Assembly (NCBI RefSeq): GCF_002995745.1
Contig: NZ_PVXQ01000003.1
Coordinates: 62,001-126,000 of the forward strand
Length of the DNA: 64,000 nt
DNA from: Clostridium vincentii
GTDB taxonomy: Bacteria > Bacillota > Clostridia > Clostridiales > Clostridiaceae
Direction of reading: 5' to 3'
The notes beneath the pieces were generated by a model. The model saw only the letters and a list, made by a program, of their open reading frames with translations. It did no database searches and was not told the origin of the DNA. Position numbers and translations under genes: made by a program. This document shows positions 16,030 through 26,234 of the stretch, piece by piece (within the stretch, counting starts at the first letter, position 1; each line of letters opens with the position of its first letter).

Positions 16030-17695
16030 GATACTAACTTCGGTTATAATAACAGTATTATTTGCTTTAATTAGTGCCACATGTCTATTTGTTGTAATAT
16101 CAAATATTCAAGAGATTAATAGAACAAAAGATTCTTTAAAAAACCTGAATAATTATGCAATAAAACTAAATATAAAAGATGAAAAACTAATAGAAGATTA
16201 TCAAATTAATAATGTTAAAGTAAGGTGTACTCTAATTGATAGTAATGGAACTGTATTATATGATAGTACAGGAAAAAACTTGGAGAATCATTTAAATAGA
16301 ATAGAAGTACAAGATGCTATAAATAATGGTGAAGGTTCTTCAGTTAGATTAAGCGATACTACAAGAGAAAAACTGATATATTATGCTACTAAGCTGGATA
16401 ATGGGCAAATTTTAAGAACATCAATACCTTTTAAAACAATAGTTTTTTTCAAGGGGGATAATATAATTTATTGGTTTATTATAATATTAATAGTTTTTAG
16501 CTTTTCAATTTTTTTAGCAATGAAATTAGTAAGAGCTATTATAGAACCTTTAAAGGATTTAGAAAATGTTACAGCTAGAATTGCAAATGGGGATATGCAT
16601 ATTAGAGTAAAGGAAAAGTCTAAAGGAGAAATTGGATCCTTAGGAAGAACTTTTAATAATATGGCAGATCAGCTTCAAAATCAAATCAATCAAGTTATAG
16701 ATAAGCAAAATAGATTAGAGTCGATATTAAGTTCTATGGAAAGTGGAGTTATAGCTGTAGATAGAAGAAATAGGGTAATTATTATTAATCCCTATGCAAA
16801 AAGAATATTTGGAATAAGAAAAGACATAACAGGAGAACTGATTTCTGATTATATAAAAGATTACGATGTAAACAAATTTTTAAATAATGAAGATGATATA
16901 GAAGGAGAAATCAAGCTTTTACATCCAATTGAAAGAGAATTAAAAGTGAAAAAGGCCTCTATTATATATGATTTAGAGAAGATAGGAAAAGTAATTGCAG
17001 TACAAGATATTTCAGAGATTAAAAGGCTTGAAAATATGAGAAGTCAGTTTGTAACAAATGTATCCCATGAACTTAAAACGCCTCTTACATCAATAAAGGG
17101 TTTTGCAGAAACTTTAAAATATGTTGAAGATGAGGAAACTAGACAAAAGTTCTTGGATATTATTAATAAAGAATCGGAAAGATTAAGTAGACTAATAAAT
17201 GATATATTGGTTCTCTCGAAAATAGAAAGTGATGCTTTTGGAGAGGAAGAAGAGTTTCTGCCTAATGTTATAATTGAAGATGTGTTAAATATGGTTAAAG
17301 CTTTGGCAGAAACAAAGGATATTTCTTTGGAGGTCGATCAAGATAATCAGCAATTATTATATGGTGACCGAGATAAATTTCTACAACTTGTCTTAAACTT
17401 AGTTGAAAATGGAATTAAATATTCTAATTCAGGATCAAAGGTCAAGGTAAGCAGTTATTCGGAGAAGGGGATTTATATATTACAGGTTAATGATACCGGA
17501 ATAGGAATTCCTAAAGCTGATTTGCCTAGAATATTTGAAAGATTTTATAGAGTGGATAAAGCACGAAAAAGTGGCGGAACAGGATTAGGTTTGGCAATAG
17601 TTAAACATATAGTTAAAACATTTAATGGAGAAATGATTATAGATAGTACGGTGGGGGTTGGGAGTACCTTTACTGTCAAGTTAGAGCATTTATAA
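16019..17695 (+). CDS. phoR: Phosphate sensor histidine kinase PhoR
   Basis: This 558-residue membrane kinase starts at the ATG at 16019, overlapping phoP by 11 bases; this start opens directly with a TM segment (residues 5-28), whereas the longer frame adds PhoP-coding sequence. Layout: TM1, extracytoplasmic region to about 145, TM2 (about 152-172), HAMP (about 175-228), PAS (about 235-320), HisKA with phosphoacceptor in SHELKTPLTSIKGFAETL near 348, and HATPase (NLVENGIKYS; DTGIGIPKADLPRIFERFYR; GTGLGLAIV). It phosphorylates PhoP under phosphate limitation, probably gated by PhoU and the Pst transporter encoded downstream. Confidence 0.9.
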   Translation: MRSKILTSVIITVLFALISATCLFVVISNIQEINRTKDSLKNLNNYAIKLNIKDEKLIEDYQINNVKVRCTLIDSNGTVLYDSTGKNLENHLNRIEVQDAINNGEGSSVRLSDTTREKLIYYATKLDNGQILRTSIPFKTIVFFKGDNIIYWFIIILIVFSFSIFLAMKLVRAIIEPLKDLENVTARIANGDMHIRVKEKSKGEIGSLGRTFNNMADQLQNQINQVIDKQNRLESILSSMESGVIAVDRRNRVIIINPYAKRIFGIRKDITGELISDYIKDYDVNKFLNNEDDIEGEIKLLHPIERELKVKKASIIYDLEKIGKVIAVQDISEIKRLENMRSQFVTNVSHELKTPLTSIKGFAETLKYVEDEETRQKFLDIINKESERLSRLINDILVLSKIESDAFGEEEEFLPNVIIEDVLNMVKALAETKDISLEVDQDNQQLLYGDRDKFLQLVLNLVENGIKYSNSGSKVKVSSYSEKGIYILQVNDTGIGIPKADLPRIFERFYRVDKARKSGGTGLGLAIVKHIVKTFNGEMIIDSTVGVGSTFTVKLEHL

Positions 17696-17740
17696 AAAGT
17701 GATAAATAACTCTTTTTAAATAGGCCAATGTTAATTTTTT

Positions 17741-17804
17741 TTAACATTAATCTAATGTTAGTTAACATTAAAGTAATACTGAGTTAACTTTTAGGTTATA
17801 TTAT
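17741..17804 (+). promoter_or_regulatory. PhoP-box promoter of the pst operon
   Basis: Three TTAAC(A/T) hexamers occur at exact 21-base intervals (17741, 17762, 17783), with inverted TGTTA copies at 17729 and 17756. A -10-like TATTAT/TATAAA lies at 17799-17806. Direct TTAACA-type repeats spaced by whole helical turns are the PhoP binding pattern in Firmicutes; there is no good -35, as expected for an activated promoter. Confidence 0.75.
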
Positions 17805-17862
17805 AAAAGTGTAAGATAAATACATGAAAAAAATGAAAAAAATAAATTTTTGGAGGCAAACT

Positions 17863-18735
17863 ATGAAAAAAAGAAATTTAAAACTTATTGTTGGAATGCT
17901 AGTCGTTACTATGGTTGGAGGGGCTTTTGTAGGATGTGGATCAAAGGAAAGTACTGGTGAGGAACAATTAATTAATATAAGTGGTTCATCAGCAATATTT
18001 CCACTAATGGAAAAATCAATTGAAGGATTTAATGCAAAAAATCCAGATTATACAATAAATGCTCAAGCAGGTGGATCAGGCACAGGATTAACTCAAGTCC
18101 TTGAAGGTACAGTAAATATTGGTAACTCAGATATATTCGCTGAAGAGAAACTAGATGAAGCGAAAGCAAAGGAATTAGTAGATCATCAAGTTGTTGCTCA
18201 AGGATTTGCAGTAGCAGTTAGTAAAAATCTAGGAGTTACAAATTTAACAAAGGATCAAATAGGAAAGATTTTTTCAGGACAAGTAAAGAATTGGAATGAA
18301 GTTGGTGGACCTGATAAAGAAATTCTTGTAATCCATAGACCTGCATCTTCAGGTACAAGAGCAACTTTCGTTAAAACTGTTTTAGGTGGAGATAAGGCTT
18401 TAGAAAATGATGCAATTGGGGCAACTCAAGATGCAAATGGATCAGTAAAAACAGCAATGGAACAAAATGATGGAGCAATTAGTTATTTAGGACTTGCATA
18501 TCTTCAAGGGGATGCAAAAGATACTCTTACGGGCGTTGCAATAGATGGTGTAACTCCAGAAAAAGCAAACATTACTACTGGTAAGTATGTATTCTGGTCT
18601 TGGGGACATATGTACACTAAGGGAGAAGCTACAGGATTATCTAAAACCTTTATTGATTATGTATTAAGCTCGGATAATGTTGAAGCTGTTGAAGAATTAG
18701 GATTTATTTCAGGAAGTGAAATGAAAGTAAAATAA
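17863..18735 (+). CDS. pstS: Phosphate ABC transporter substrate-binding lipoprotein PstS
   Basis: This 290-residue lipoprotein has a hydrophobic signal ending in a lipobox with FVGCGS (Cys about residue 26). Phosphate-contacting stretches ISGSSAIFPLMEKSIEGF, AGGSGTGLTQ and HRPASSGTRATFV are present. It captures inorganic phosphate outside the cell and passes it to PstCA. The ATG at 17863 follows TGGAGG by 7 bases; a longer in-frame start at 17824 lacks a site and would put charged residues before the signal peptide. First gene of pstSCAB-phoU, directly behind PhoP boxes. Confidence 0.95.
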   Translation: MKKRNLKLIVGMLVVTMVGGAFVGCGSKESTGEEQLINISGSSAIFPLMEKSIEGFNAKNPDYTINAQAGGSGTGLTQVLEGTVNIGNSDIFAEEKLDEAKAKELVDHQVVAQGFAVAVSKNLGVTNLTKDQIGKIFSGQVKNWNEVGGPDKEILVIHRPASSGTRATFVKTVLGGDKALENDAIGATQDANGSVKTAMEQNDGAISYLGLAYLQGDAKDTLTGVAIDGVTPEKANITTGKYVFWSWGHMYTKGEATGLSKTFIDYVLSSDNVEAVEELGFISGSEMKVK

Positions 18736-18759
18736 TTTGATGTTAAGGAATGATATTAT

Positions 18760-19650
18760 ATGGAGAAGAGAAGTTTTAAAGAGCGATTACTAAATGACTA
18801 TTTAGGAAAAATATTTGCAACTGCATGTGGCCTATTAATAATAGTTATTACAGGATCAATCATAATATTTATAGCTCAAAAAGGTACGCAGACCTTTATA
18901 AAAGGAAACTTCGATATAATGGAATTTCTATTCTCAAACAACTGGAAACCAAGTGAAAGCCAGCCCTCTTTTGGGGCTCTGGCTTTTATTGTAGGTTCAA
19001 CAGTAATATCAATGGGGGCGGTAATTATTAGTGCCCCTGTTGCTATTGCTTTGGGAATATTTGTTAATGTTATATCTAAGAAGTTAGGACAAAAAATAAT
19101 AAAACCTGCCCTTGAAATTTTAGTTGGTATTCCTTCAGTTGTTTATGGCTGGGTTGGGGTATCGGTTTTAGTCCCTTTAATAAAGGAAAATGTAGGGGGA
19201 ATAGGCTACTCCGTTTTAGCAGGAATTTTAGTGTTATCTTTGATGATACTACCAACAATAGCTACATTGTCAATAGATGCTATAAAGACTATTCCTATTG
19301 AACATATAGAAGCATCCTACGGATTAGGTGCCACTAGATGGCAAACTATTAAAAATGTAATTATCCCAGGAGCAAAAAATGGAATTTTAACAGGCGTAGT
19401 GCTAGGAATAGCAAGAGCTTTTGGAGAAGCACTAGCAGTTCAAATGGTAATTGGAAATACTGTTAAATTAGTTGATAGTATATTAGCTCCTACGGCAACT
19501 ATAACCAGTATTATAACTATGGATATGGCAAATACTATTGGAGGAACACCTTGGAATGATGCTCTTTGGACATTAGCATTAATACTTTTAATAATTTCCT
19601 TCCTATTTATAGTGATAATTAGAAAGATAGAAAAAAGGAGTGAAATTTAA
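18760..19650 (+). CDS. pstC: Phosphate ABC transporter permease PstC
   Basis: This 296-residue polytopic membrane protein has six TM segments and the permease motif EASYGLGATRWQTIKNVIIP near residue 182, which contacts PstB, plus GIARAFGEALAVQMV of PstC subunits. It pairs with PstA as the phosphate channel. Its stop overlaps the pstA start by one base (TAATG). Encoded in the standard pstS-C-A-B-phoU order. Confidence 0.95.
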   Translation: MEKRSFKERLLNDYLGKIFATACGLLIIVITGSIIIFIAQKGTQTFIKGNFDIMEFLFSNNWKPSESQPSFGALAFIVGSTVISMGAVIISAPVAIALGIFVNVISKKLGQKIIKPALEILVGIPSVVYGWVGVSVLVPLIKENVGGIGYSVLAGILVLSLMILPTIATLSIDAIKTIPIEHIEASYGLGATRWQTIKNVIIPGAKNGILTGVVLGIARAFGEALAVQMVIGNTVKLVDSILAPTATITSIITMDMANTIGGTPWNDALWTLALILLIISFLFIVIIRKIEKRSEI

Positions 19651-20534
19651 TGAGCCCAAAAAAAGCGGATAAATTGGCAACAATAACTATATACATAATG
19701 AGCTTCTTTGTGGTTATTATTTTAGGAGCGTTTCTTATATATGTTATTGCCAAAGGGATGAATATGATAAAACCAAGTTTTATATTTGGAACTCCTAAAT
19801 CAACTTCAGCAGGAGGTGGAATTGGGCCTCAATTATTTAACTCCTTTTATATGCTATTAGTTTCTCTAATTATTACAGTTCCAATAGGAATAGGAGCTGG
19901 AATATATCTAGCTGAGTATGCAAAAGAAGGATTTGTAGTAAGATATATAAGAATTTCTCTAGAAACAATGGCTTCTCTTCCTTCAATAGTAATAGGAATG
20001 TTTGGAATGTTAGTCTTTGTTAATATGGCAGGCTGGGGATACTCAATTATATCAGGAGCCTTATCTGTAAGTATTTTAAACATCCCTTCAATGACAAGAA
20101 TCTCAGAGAATGCAATAAAAATAGCTAGCTTAAGGGTTAAGGAAGCCTCTTTAGGGCTTGGGGCTAGTAAATGGCAAACAATAGCTCGACTTACTTTGCC
20201 AACTGCTATGAGTGAGATATTAACAGGTATAATTCTTGCCTCAGGTAGGATATTTGGAGAAGCAGCAGCGTTTTTATATACAGCGGGACTTAGTTCTGGT
20301 AATTTAAACTTTGATACTATAAGTTTAACAGGTAAGGTATCTGCCTTTTCTCTATTTAAACCAGCTGAAACCTTAGCTGTTCATATATGGAAAGTAAACT
20401 CTGAAGGTGTAGTTCCAGATGCAGCAGCAATTGCAAATGGTACTGCAGCAGTTTTAATCATTGCAGTATTAATGTTTAATCTAATAGCAAGGTTAATTGG
20501 AAATAGGGTGTTAAAGTCGTATAGTGGGAATTAG
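19650..20534 (+). CDS. pstA: Phosphate ABC transporter permease PstA
   Basis: This 294-residue membrane protein is the second phosphate permease subunit. TM segments surround the motif [21 protein letters not shown] near residue 165, and the N-terminal half has the PstA-type block [14 protein letters not shown] and [11 protein letters not shown]. It dimerises with PstC. Its ATG overlaps the pstC stop and pstB follows after 11 bases with GGAGG upstream. Confidence 0.95.
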   Translation: MSPKKADKLATITIYIMSFFVVIILGAFLIYVIAKGMNMIKPSFIFGTPKSTSAGGGIGPQLFNSFYMLLVSLIITVPIGIGAGIYLAEYAKEGFVVRYIRISLETMASLPSIVIGMFGMLVFVNMAGWGYSIISGALSVSILNIPSMTRISENAIKIASLRVKEASLGLGASKWQTIARLTLPTAMSEILTGIILASGRIFGEAAAFLYTAGLSSGNLNFDTISLTGKVSAFSLFKPAETLAVHIWKVNSEGVVPDAAAIANGTAAVLIIAVLMFNLIARLIGNRVLKSYSGN

Positions 20535-20545
20535 GAGGTAGAGTA

Positions 20546-21295
20546 ATGTCTATTATAGAAACAAAAAATTTGAACCTTTATTATGGAACAAATCAAGCGC
20601 TTAAAAATATAAATTTAGAAATAAATGAACATGAAGTTACAGCTCTAATAGGTCCATCGGGCTGTGGTAAGTCAACCTTTTTAAGAACTTTAAATAGACT
20701 TAATGACTTAATTGAGAGTGTAAGGGTCGAGGGAGAAGTGTTATTTGAAGGGCAGAATATATATGATAACTATGATGATATAGCGTTAAGAAAAAGAGTA
20801 GGTATGGTATTTCAAAAGCCTAATCCGTTTCCAATGTCAATTTATGACAATATTTGTTATGGTCCTAAAATTCATGGGATTAAGGATAAAAGAGTTTTAG
20901 ACCAAATAGTGGAGACTAGTTTAAAGGGAGCGGCACTATGGGAAGAAACTAAAGATAGATTGAAAAAAAGTGCCCTTGGACTTTCTGGAGGACAGCAACA
21001 AAGATTGTGTATTGCAAGAACTTTAGCAACATCACCAGAAATAATTTTAATGGATGAACCAACTTCGGCTTTAGATCCTATTTCTACTAGTAAAGTTGAA
21101 GAATTAATGCATGAATTAAAAAAGAAGTATACAGTTATAATAGTTACACATAATATGCAACAAGCAGGTAGAATTGCAGATAAAACTGCTTTCTTCTTAA
21201 ATGGAGAAGTAATTGAATTTGGCGATACTGAAAATATATTTTTTAAGCCTAGGGATAAAAGAACAGAAGACTATATTACAGGCAGATTTGGATAA
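20546..21295 (+). CDS. pstB: Phosphate ABC transporter ATP-binding protein PstB
   Basis: This 249-residue ABC ATPase has Walker [10 protein letters not shown] near residue 35, the PstB-specific block [20 protein letters not shown] near 90, signature [16 protein letters not shown] near 148 and Walker [14 protein letters not shown] near 168. It powers phosphate uptake through PstCA and, with PhoU, signals phosphate status to PhoR. Length is typical. Confidence 0.97.
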   Translation: MSIIETKNLNLYYGTNQALKNINLEINEHEVTALIGPSGCGKSTFLRTLNRLNDLIESVRVEGEVLFEGQNIYDNYDDIALRKRVGMVFQKPNPFPMSIYDNICYGPKIHGIKDKRVLDQIVETSLKGAALWEETKDRLKKSALGLSGGQQQRLCIARTLATSPEIILMDEPTSALDPISTSKVEELMHELKKKYTVIIVTHNMQQAGRIADKTAFFLNGEVIEFGDTENIFFKPRDKRTEDYITGRFG

Positions 21296-21307
21296 GGAGG
21301 TATTTAA

Positions 21308-21970
21308 ATGACTAGAATTTCTCAAAAAGAAAGAATAAAAGAAATTAATAAGAATCTGATATTAATGGCGAATTTAGTTGAAAAGCAGATATATGGATGT
21401 ATGGTCGTTTTAAAGAAACATGATGTGAAAATGGCAGAAGATATAATTAATGGTGATGATGAGGTTGATGAACTTCAACAAACTATTGAAGAAGAATGCA
21501 TTAAGTTTATAGCAACGGAACAGCCTTTAGCTAAGGATCTTCGAAACGTATTTACTGCTATTAAAATAGTAACTGATTTCGAGAGGATGGCTGACTATGC
21601 AGTTGATATTTGTAAAATAGTTAAAAAAAATAAGTCTCCAGATTCTTCAATATTAGATGAAGCCTTACCTCTATGGGACATGGAAGAGATGGTTAGAAAG
21701 ATGATAAATCTTTCAATTAATGCTTTTATAGAAAGAGATGTAGAAAAGGCATATGAAATATGTAAGATGGATGACAAAGTAGATGAGTTATATAAAAGAA
21801 TTTTCAAGGCTATTATAAAAAATATTGTAAACAATGAAGGTAATAGCGAGGAAACAGCACAATTATTATTTGTAGCTAAGTATCTAGAGAGAATTGGAGA
21901 TAGAGTTACTAATATATGTGAAGGTACAATCTTTGTTAAAACAGGAACTTATGTTGATTTAAATGAATAG
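21308..21970 (+). CDS. phoU: Phosphate signalling protein PhoU
   Basis: This 220-residue all-helical protein has two PhoU repeats (about 15-105 and 118-210), each with metal-binding E/DxxxD motifs: FERMADYAVDIC in the first, LERIGDRVTNICEGTIF in the second. It couples PstB to the PhoR kinase and limits phosphate uptake. Last gene of the pst operon; a terminator follows. Confidence 0.95.
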   Translation: MTRISQKERIKEINKNLILMANLVEKQIYGCMVVLKKHDVKMAEDIINGDDEVDELQQTIEEECIKFIATEQPLAKDLRNVFTAIKIVTDFERMADYAVDICKIVKKNKSPDSSILDEALPLWDMEEMVRKMINLSINAFIERDVEKAYEICKMDDKVDELYKRIFKAIIKNIVNNEGNSEETAQLLFVAKYLERIGDRVTNICEGTIFVKTGTYVDLNE

Positions 21971-21974
21971 CTTT

Positions 21975-22012
21975 AAAAGGGAGTTTTGGTTATTCCAAGG
22001 CTCTTTTTTTAT
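21975..22012 (+). terminator. Terminator of the pst-phoU operon
   Basis: Imperfect hairpin (GGGAG...TTGG with CCAAGGCTC) followed by seven or eight T. Confidence 0.7.
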
Positions 22013-22071
22013 TGCTAAGCATTGGATAACCTGCATTAGCAATTGACTAAAATATATTATTAATGTAATAT
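22013..22071 (+). promoter_or_regulatory. Promoter of der-gpsA with upstream inverted repeat
   Basis: TTGACT (22043-22048), a 17-base spacer and TAATAT (22066-22071). Immediately upstream, ATTGCTAA ... TTAGCAAT (about 22012-22043) forms an 11-bp bulged dyad touching the -35 box; it could be an operator or just a hairpin. Confidence 0.6.
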
Positions 22072-22110
22072 AGCATAAGGTAGATGACTTTTGAAAAAAA
22101 GGGAGATAGT

Positions 22111-22206
22111 TTGAAAAATCAATCTTTTTTAGAATATACTATTCGATATAGTATATTTGAGGACTTTATATATCAATCAATTTTAATTATTAAGGAGGAT
22201 GTCTAA
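22111..22206 (+). CDS. Candidate 31-residue leader peptide before der
   Basis: A TTG-initiated frame with GGGAGA 4-5 bases upstream encodes 31 residues ([20 protein letters not shown]...) and ends in TAA whose last base is the A of the der ATG, the TAATG arrangement used for coupling in this genome. It contains a perfect 10-bp inverted repeat at DNA level (22133-22157). der also has its own AAGGAGG inside the frame. Coding status is uncertain; no similarity is recognised. Confidence 0.3.
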   Translation: MKNQSFLEYTIRYSIFEDFIYQSILIIKEDV

Positions 22207-23525
22207 TGGCAAAACCGATAGTTGCAATGGTTGGAAGACCTAATGTAGGAAAATCAACATTGTTTAATAAAATAGCTGGGAAAAGAATATCAATAGTTCA
22301 AGATACTCCAGGAGTTACAAGAGATAGAATTTATGCTGACGCGGATTGGCTTAGTTATAACTTTACTATGATAGATACAGGTGGTATTGAACCTGATAGT
22401 GATGATTTGATAGTTAAGCAAATGAGAAGACAGGCACAAATAGCTATAGAAACTGCAGATGTTATTGTTTTTATTGTTGATGGAAAAGAAGGTATAACTC
22501 CTGCTGATGCAGAAGTTGCTAATATGCTTAGAAAAAGCAAAAAGCCAATTGTTTTAGTTGTAAATAAGGTAGATTCTTTAAAGGATGAAAATAATGCCTG
22601 GGAATTCTACAAATTGGGGATGGGAGATCCAATAACAATATCAGCAACACAAGCCTTAGGACTTGGAGATATGCTTGATAAAGTAGTTGGAATGTTCGAT
22701 AAAGCACTTTTTGAACAAGATGATGATGAATATATTAGGATAGCTGTAGTTGGAAAACCTAATGTTGGAAAGTCTTCTTTAATAAATAAGCTTTTAGGAG
22801 AAGAGAGAGTAATAGTATCTAACATACCTGGTACTACTAGAGATGCAATAGATAGTAACTTAAATAATGAATTAGGAAAATTTATACTTGTAGATACTGC
22901 TGGAATTAGAAGGAAAAGTAAGGTTAAGGCAGAAATTGAAAGATATAGTGTAATAAGAACATTAACAGCTATAGAAAGAGCTGATGTTTCTATTTTAATG
23001 ATAGATGCAACAGAAGGAATCACAGATCAAGATGAGAAAATAATTGGATATGCCCATGAAATGAAGAAAGCAATTATGATTGTTGTAAATAAATGGGATC
23101 TTGTTGAAAAAGATGATAATACTATGGCAAAATTCAAGATTGATTTCCAACAAAGTCTTAAATTCTTATCATATGCCGAATACTTATTTATATCAGCATT
23201 AACTGGACAAAGAACTCATAAGGTTCTAGAACTTGCTAAAAAATGTTATGATAATTATAGTAAGAGAATTTCTACAGGTATATTAAATGAAGTATTAGAT
23301 AAGGCTGTTCTAATGAAAGAGCCACCAATAGTTGGATTAAGAAGAATGAAGATTTATTATGCAACTCAAGTAGCAAATAGACCACCTAAATTTATTTTCT
23401 TTATAAATGATAATAATACAAGACATTTCTCTTATGAAAGATATTTAGAAAACCAGATAAGAGATAGTTTTGATTTTAAAGGTACTGGTATACAAATTGA
23501 GTACAGAGAGAGGAAGGATAAGTAA
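22206..23525 (+). CDS. der: Ribosome biogenesis GTPase Der (EngA)
   Basis: This 439-residue protein has two tandem G domains. G1 motifs are GRPNVGKST (residue 9) and GKPNVGKSS (near 184), with NKVD and NKWD as G4 in each half, and a C-terminal KH-like domain from about residue 352. It acts in 50S ribosomal subunit maturation. AAGGAGG is 6 bases upstream. The stop overlaps the gpsA start by one base. Confidence 0.97.
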   Translation: MAKPIVAMVGRPNVGKSTLFNKIAGKRISIVQDTPGVTRDRIYADADWLSYNFTMIDTGGIEPDSDDLIVKQMRRQAQIAIETADVIVFIVDGKEGITPADAEVANMLRKSKKPIVLVVNKVDSLKDENNAWEFYKLGMGDPITISATQALGLGDMLDKVVGMFDKALFEQDDDEYIRIAVVGKPNVGKSSLINKLLGEERVIVSNIPGTTRDAIDSNLNNELGKFILVDTAGIRRKSKVKAEIERYSVIRTLTAIERADVSILMIDATEGITDQDEKIIGYAHEMKKAIMIVVNKWDLVEKDDNTMAKFKIDFQQSLKFLSYAEYLFISALTGQRTHKVLELAKKCYDNYSKRISTGILNEVLDKAVLMKEPPIVGLRRMKIYYATQVANRPPKFIFFINDNNTRHFSYERYLENQIRDSFDFKGTGIQIEYRERKDK

Positions 23526-24514
23526 TGAGCAAAGTAGCCTTTATTGGAGGAGGAAGCTTTGGAACCGCACTTGCTATTCTTTTAGCAAAAAAAGGTGATG
23601 AAGTTTCAGTATACGATAGAGATGAAAGTGTCGTTAATGACATTAATGATAATAGAACAAATAATAAGTATATAAAGGGCTTGATTATTCCAAATGGAGT
23701 TCAGGCATATTCTGATTTAGATGAGGCTATTATTTCTGCTGATTATATAGTATTTGCTATACCTTCACATGTAATAAGGACTATGGCAAAGTCTCTTAGT
23801 GGACGTATAAAACCTGATGTGCCAATAATATCCATTGCAAAGGGGATAGACCCTGAAACTGATGAGAGATTATCTGTTGTAATTCAAAGAGAGTTACCTA
23901 ATCCAGTTGTTATTCTTTCTGGGCCAAGTCATGCAGAGGAAGTAGCTGCAAATATTCCAACTACATTAGTAGTTACCTCTAGAAATATGGAATGTGCAAA
24001 AGAGGTCCAAGATTTATTTATGACTACTGATTTTAGAGTTTATACAAACGAGGACATAATTGGAGTTGAAATAGGTGGAGCTGTTAAGAATATAATTGCT
24101 CTAGCAGCTGGAATTGTTGATGGCATGGGTTATGGAGATAATACAAAAGCTGCTCTTATGACAAGGGGAATGAAAGAAATTTCAAGGATTGGAATAGCTC
24201 TTGGCGGGAAAGCTGAAACATTTTATGGATTAACAGGCATGGGGGATCTAATAGTTACATGTACCTCTATGCATTCTAGAAATAGAAGAGCTGGGATACT
24301 TATAGGTGAAGGCAAAAGCTTGGAGGAAACTCTGAAGGAAGTCGGAATGGTTGTAGAAGGCGTCAAGGCCTGTAAAGCCTTTTATGAGTTGAAGGAGAAA
24401 ATAGGAGTTTCTATGCCTATAACAGACGTATTATATAAGGCACTATTTTTAGATAAAAATCCTAAAGAATGCGTTAGAGAATTAATGGAAAGAAATAAAA
24501 AGAGTGAAACATAA
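23525..24514 (+). CDS. gpsA: Glycerol-3-phosphate dehydrogenase (NAD(P)+)
   Basis: This 329-residue cytoplasmic enzyme reduces dihydroxyacetone phosphate to sn-glycerol 3-phosphate for phospholipid synthesis. The N-terminal Rossmann motif [17 protein letters not shown] is at residues 8-24; catalytic Lys region [16 protein letters not shown] is near 186 and [14 protein letters not shown] near 240. Coupled to der through an overlapping TAATG. A hairpin terminator follows. The der-gpsA-spoIVA order is widespread in spore formers. Confidence 0.96.
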   Translation: MSKVAFIGGGSFGTALAILLAKKGDEVSVYDRDESVVNDINDNRTNNKYIKGLIIPNGVQAYSDLDEAIISADYIVFAIPSHVIRTMAKSLSGRIKPDVPIISIAKGIDPETDERLSVVIQRELPNPVVILSGPSHAEEVAANIPTTLVVTSRNMECAKEVQDLFMTTDFRVYTNEDIIGVEIGGAVKNIIALAAGIVDGMGYGDNTKAALMTRGMKEISRIGIALGGKAETFYGLTGMGDLIVTCTSMHSRNRRAGILIGEGKSLEETLKEVGMVVEGVKACKAFYELKEKIGVSMPITDVLYKALFLDKNPKECVRELMERNKKSET

Positions 24515-24529
24515 TAAATTAAAAGTAAG

Positions 24530-24563
24530 TTAAAGTGTAGAAGAAATTCTATGCTTTTTTTTA
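24530..24563 (+). terminator. Terminator after gpsA
   Basis: A 9-bp hairpin (AGTGTAGAA, loop GAAA, TTCTATGCT, with G-U pairs) followed by a T run. Confidence 0.72.
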
Positions 24564-24573
24564 TTTATAGAAA

Positions 24574-24603
24574 GCATTTTTATACACACTGCAAGCATAG
24601 TAT
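24574..24603 (+). promoter_or_regulatory. Candidate sigma-E promoter of spoIVA
   Basis: GCATTTT (24574-24580), 15 bases, CATAGTAT (24596-24603). The -35 matches KMATATT at six of seven positions and the -10 matches CATACAHT at six of eight. spoIVA is sigma-E dependent in Bacillus. The leader to the TTG start would be about 100 bases. Confidence 0.5.
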
Positions 24604-24710
24604 ATAAAAGATGATATATATATTTTCTCATAATTTATTTTTAAATTTAGTATATATTATTAGGCATTAGAATATATATATATTGTAAAAAATATTTAGG
24701 AGGTAATAAC

Positions 24711-26189
24711 TTGGATAACTTCAACATATACAAGGACATAGCTGAAAGAACACAAGGGGACATATATGTAGGTGTGGTTGGACCTGTAAGGACGGGAAAA
24801 TCTACCTTTATTAAGAGATTTATGGACTTGATGGTTATACCGAAAATTGAGAATAATTTTAAAAAAGAAAGAGCTAAAGATGAGCTACCTCAAAGTGGGT
24901 CTGGCAAAAACATTCATACTACTGAGCCAAAATTTGTGCCAAATGAAGCTGTTGAGATAAGTCTTGATGAAGAAATTAGATTTAAAGTCCGTATGGTAGA
25001 TTGCGTTGGATATATTGTTAAAGCCGCATTAGGATATCTCGATGGTGAAGAAGCAAAAATGGTCCATACTCCATGGTTTGATTACGAAATTCCATTTGAA
25101 GATGCTGCAGAGATAGGAACAAGAAAGGTAATTCAAGATCATTCGACTATTGGTTTAGTTGTAACTACAGATGGAAGTATTACTGGGATTGAGAGAGAGG
25201 AATATTTAGATGCTGAGGATAGAGTAATATCTGAACTTAAATCTATTAACAAACCTTTTATAGTTGTTTTGAATAGCTCTAAACCAAATGCACCTGAGAC
25301 TAAGGTTTTACAAATGGAAATGGAGGAAAAGTATAAGGTTACAGTTCAAGTTCTTGATGTATTTAACATGAATGAGGACGACATTGAAGAGATATTCAAG
25401 CAGGTACTTAAAGAATTTCCAGTTAAAGAGATTAATATTGATATGCCAGAGTGGCTTGAAAAACTTGAACCAACTCACTGGCTAAAGAAGGATTTCTTCA
25501 ACATAATTAAGGATATGAGTAAAGACATATCAAAGGTTAAAGATATAAAGGCATCCCTAAATTGTATGAAGAGTGATGAGTACTTAGGAACTTCTCTATT
25601 AATAGAAATGGATCTTGGAATTGGAACGGGTAGAATACTATTAAAACCACAGGATGGTATTTTCTATAAAGTTTTAAGTGAAATTTGTGATTTAGATGTA
25701 GTATCGGAAAGTGATTTATTATCCTTAATTAAAGAATTAAACTATGCTAAGAAAGAATATGATAAGGTGAAAGATGCCTTAGAGGAAGTTAAGAAGTCTG
25801 GTTATGGGTTGGTAGCACCTGAGCTAAGCGAAATGATATTTGAAGAACCAGAAATTGTTAAACAAGGCAATAAATTTGGAGTTAAGCTTAAAGCAAGTGC
25901 ACCATCTTTACATTTTATAAAAGCTGACATTAAGACCGAAATAAGTCCTATAATGGGATCTGAAAAAGAATCAGAAGAACTTGTTAAGGCTCTTTTAGAC
26001 CAATTTGACACTGATCCTGCTAGCCTTTGGCAAAGCAATATGTTTGGAAAATCTTTAGAGGTTCTAGTTAAGGAAGGATTACAGAATAAGTTATATAGAA
26101 TGCCTGAAGATGTACAAGTGAAAATACAGAAAACTCTCCAGAAAATAATTAATGAGGGTAATGGCGGATTAATCTGTATAATATTATAA
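24711..26189 (+). CDS. spoIVA: Stage IV sporulation protein A (coat basement ATPase)
   Basis: This 492-residue protein has exactly the Bacillus SpoIVA length. It starts with TTG, 7 bases after AGGAGG. The N-terminal TRAFAC-type NTPase has P-loop GPVRTGKST near residue 24, DELPQSGSGKNIHTTEPKFVP and MVDCVGY (Walker B region); the C-terminal polymerisation and SpoVM-binding region ends in NEGNGGLICIIL. It hydrolyses ATP to form a cage on the forespore surface, anchored by SpoVM, which is encoded at 43241. A sigma-E-like promoter lies upstream. Confidence 0.97.
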   Translation: MDNFNIYKDIAERTQGDIYVGVVGPVRTGKSTFIKRFMDLMVIPKIENNFKKERAKDELPQSGSGKNIHTTEPKFVPNEAVEISLDEEIRFKVRMVDCVGYIVKAALGYLDGEEAKMVHTPWFDYEIPFEDAAEIGTRKVIQDHSTIGLVVTTDGSITGIEREEYLDAEDRVISELKSINKPFIVVLNSSKPNAPETKVLQMEMEEKYKVTVQVLDVFNMNEDDIEEIFKQVLKEFPVKEINIDMPEWLEKLEPTHWLKKDFFNIIKDMSKDISKVKDIKASLNCMKSDEYLGTSLLIEMDLGIGTGRILLKPQDGIFYKVLSEICDLDVVSESDLLSLIKELNYAKKEYDKVKDALEEVKKSGYGLVAPELSEMIFEEPEIVKQGNKFGVKLKASAPSLHFIKADIKTEISPIMGSEKESEELVKALLDQFDTDPASLWQSNMFGKSLEVLVKEGLQNKLYRMPEDVQVKIQKTLQKIINEGNGGLICIIL

Positions 26190-26194
26190 AAACA

Positions 26195-26234
26195 AACCCC
26201 TATAAGATTTATGAATCTTATAGGGGCTTTTTTA
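26195..26234. terminator. Bidirectional terminator between spoIVA and ilvE
   Basis: Perfect 13-bp hairpin: CCCCTATAAGATT (26197-26209), loop TATG, AATCTTATAGGGG (26214-26226), then CTTTTTT. Confidence 0.92.
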
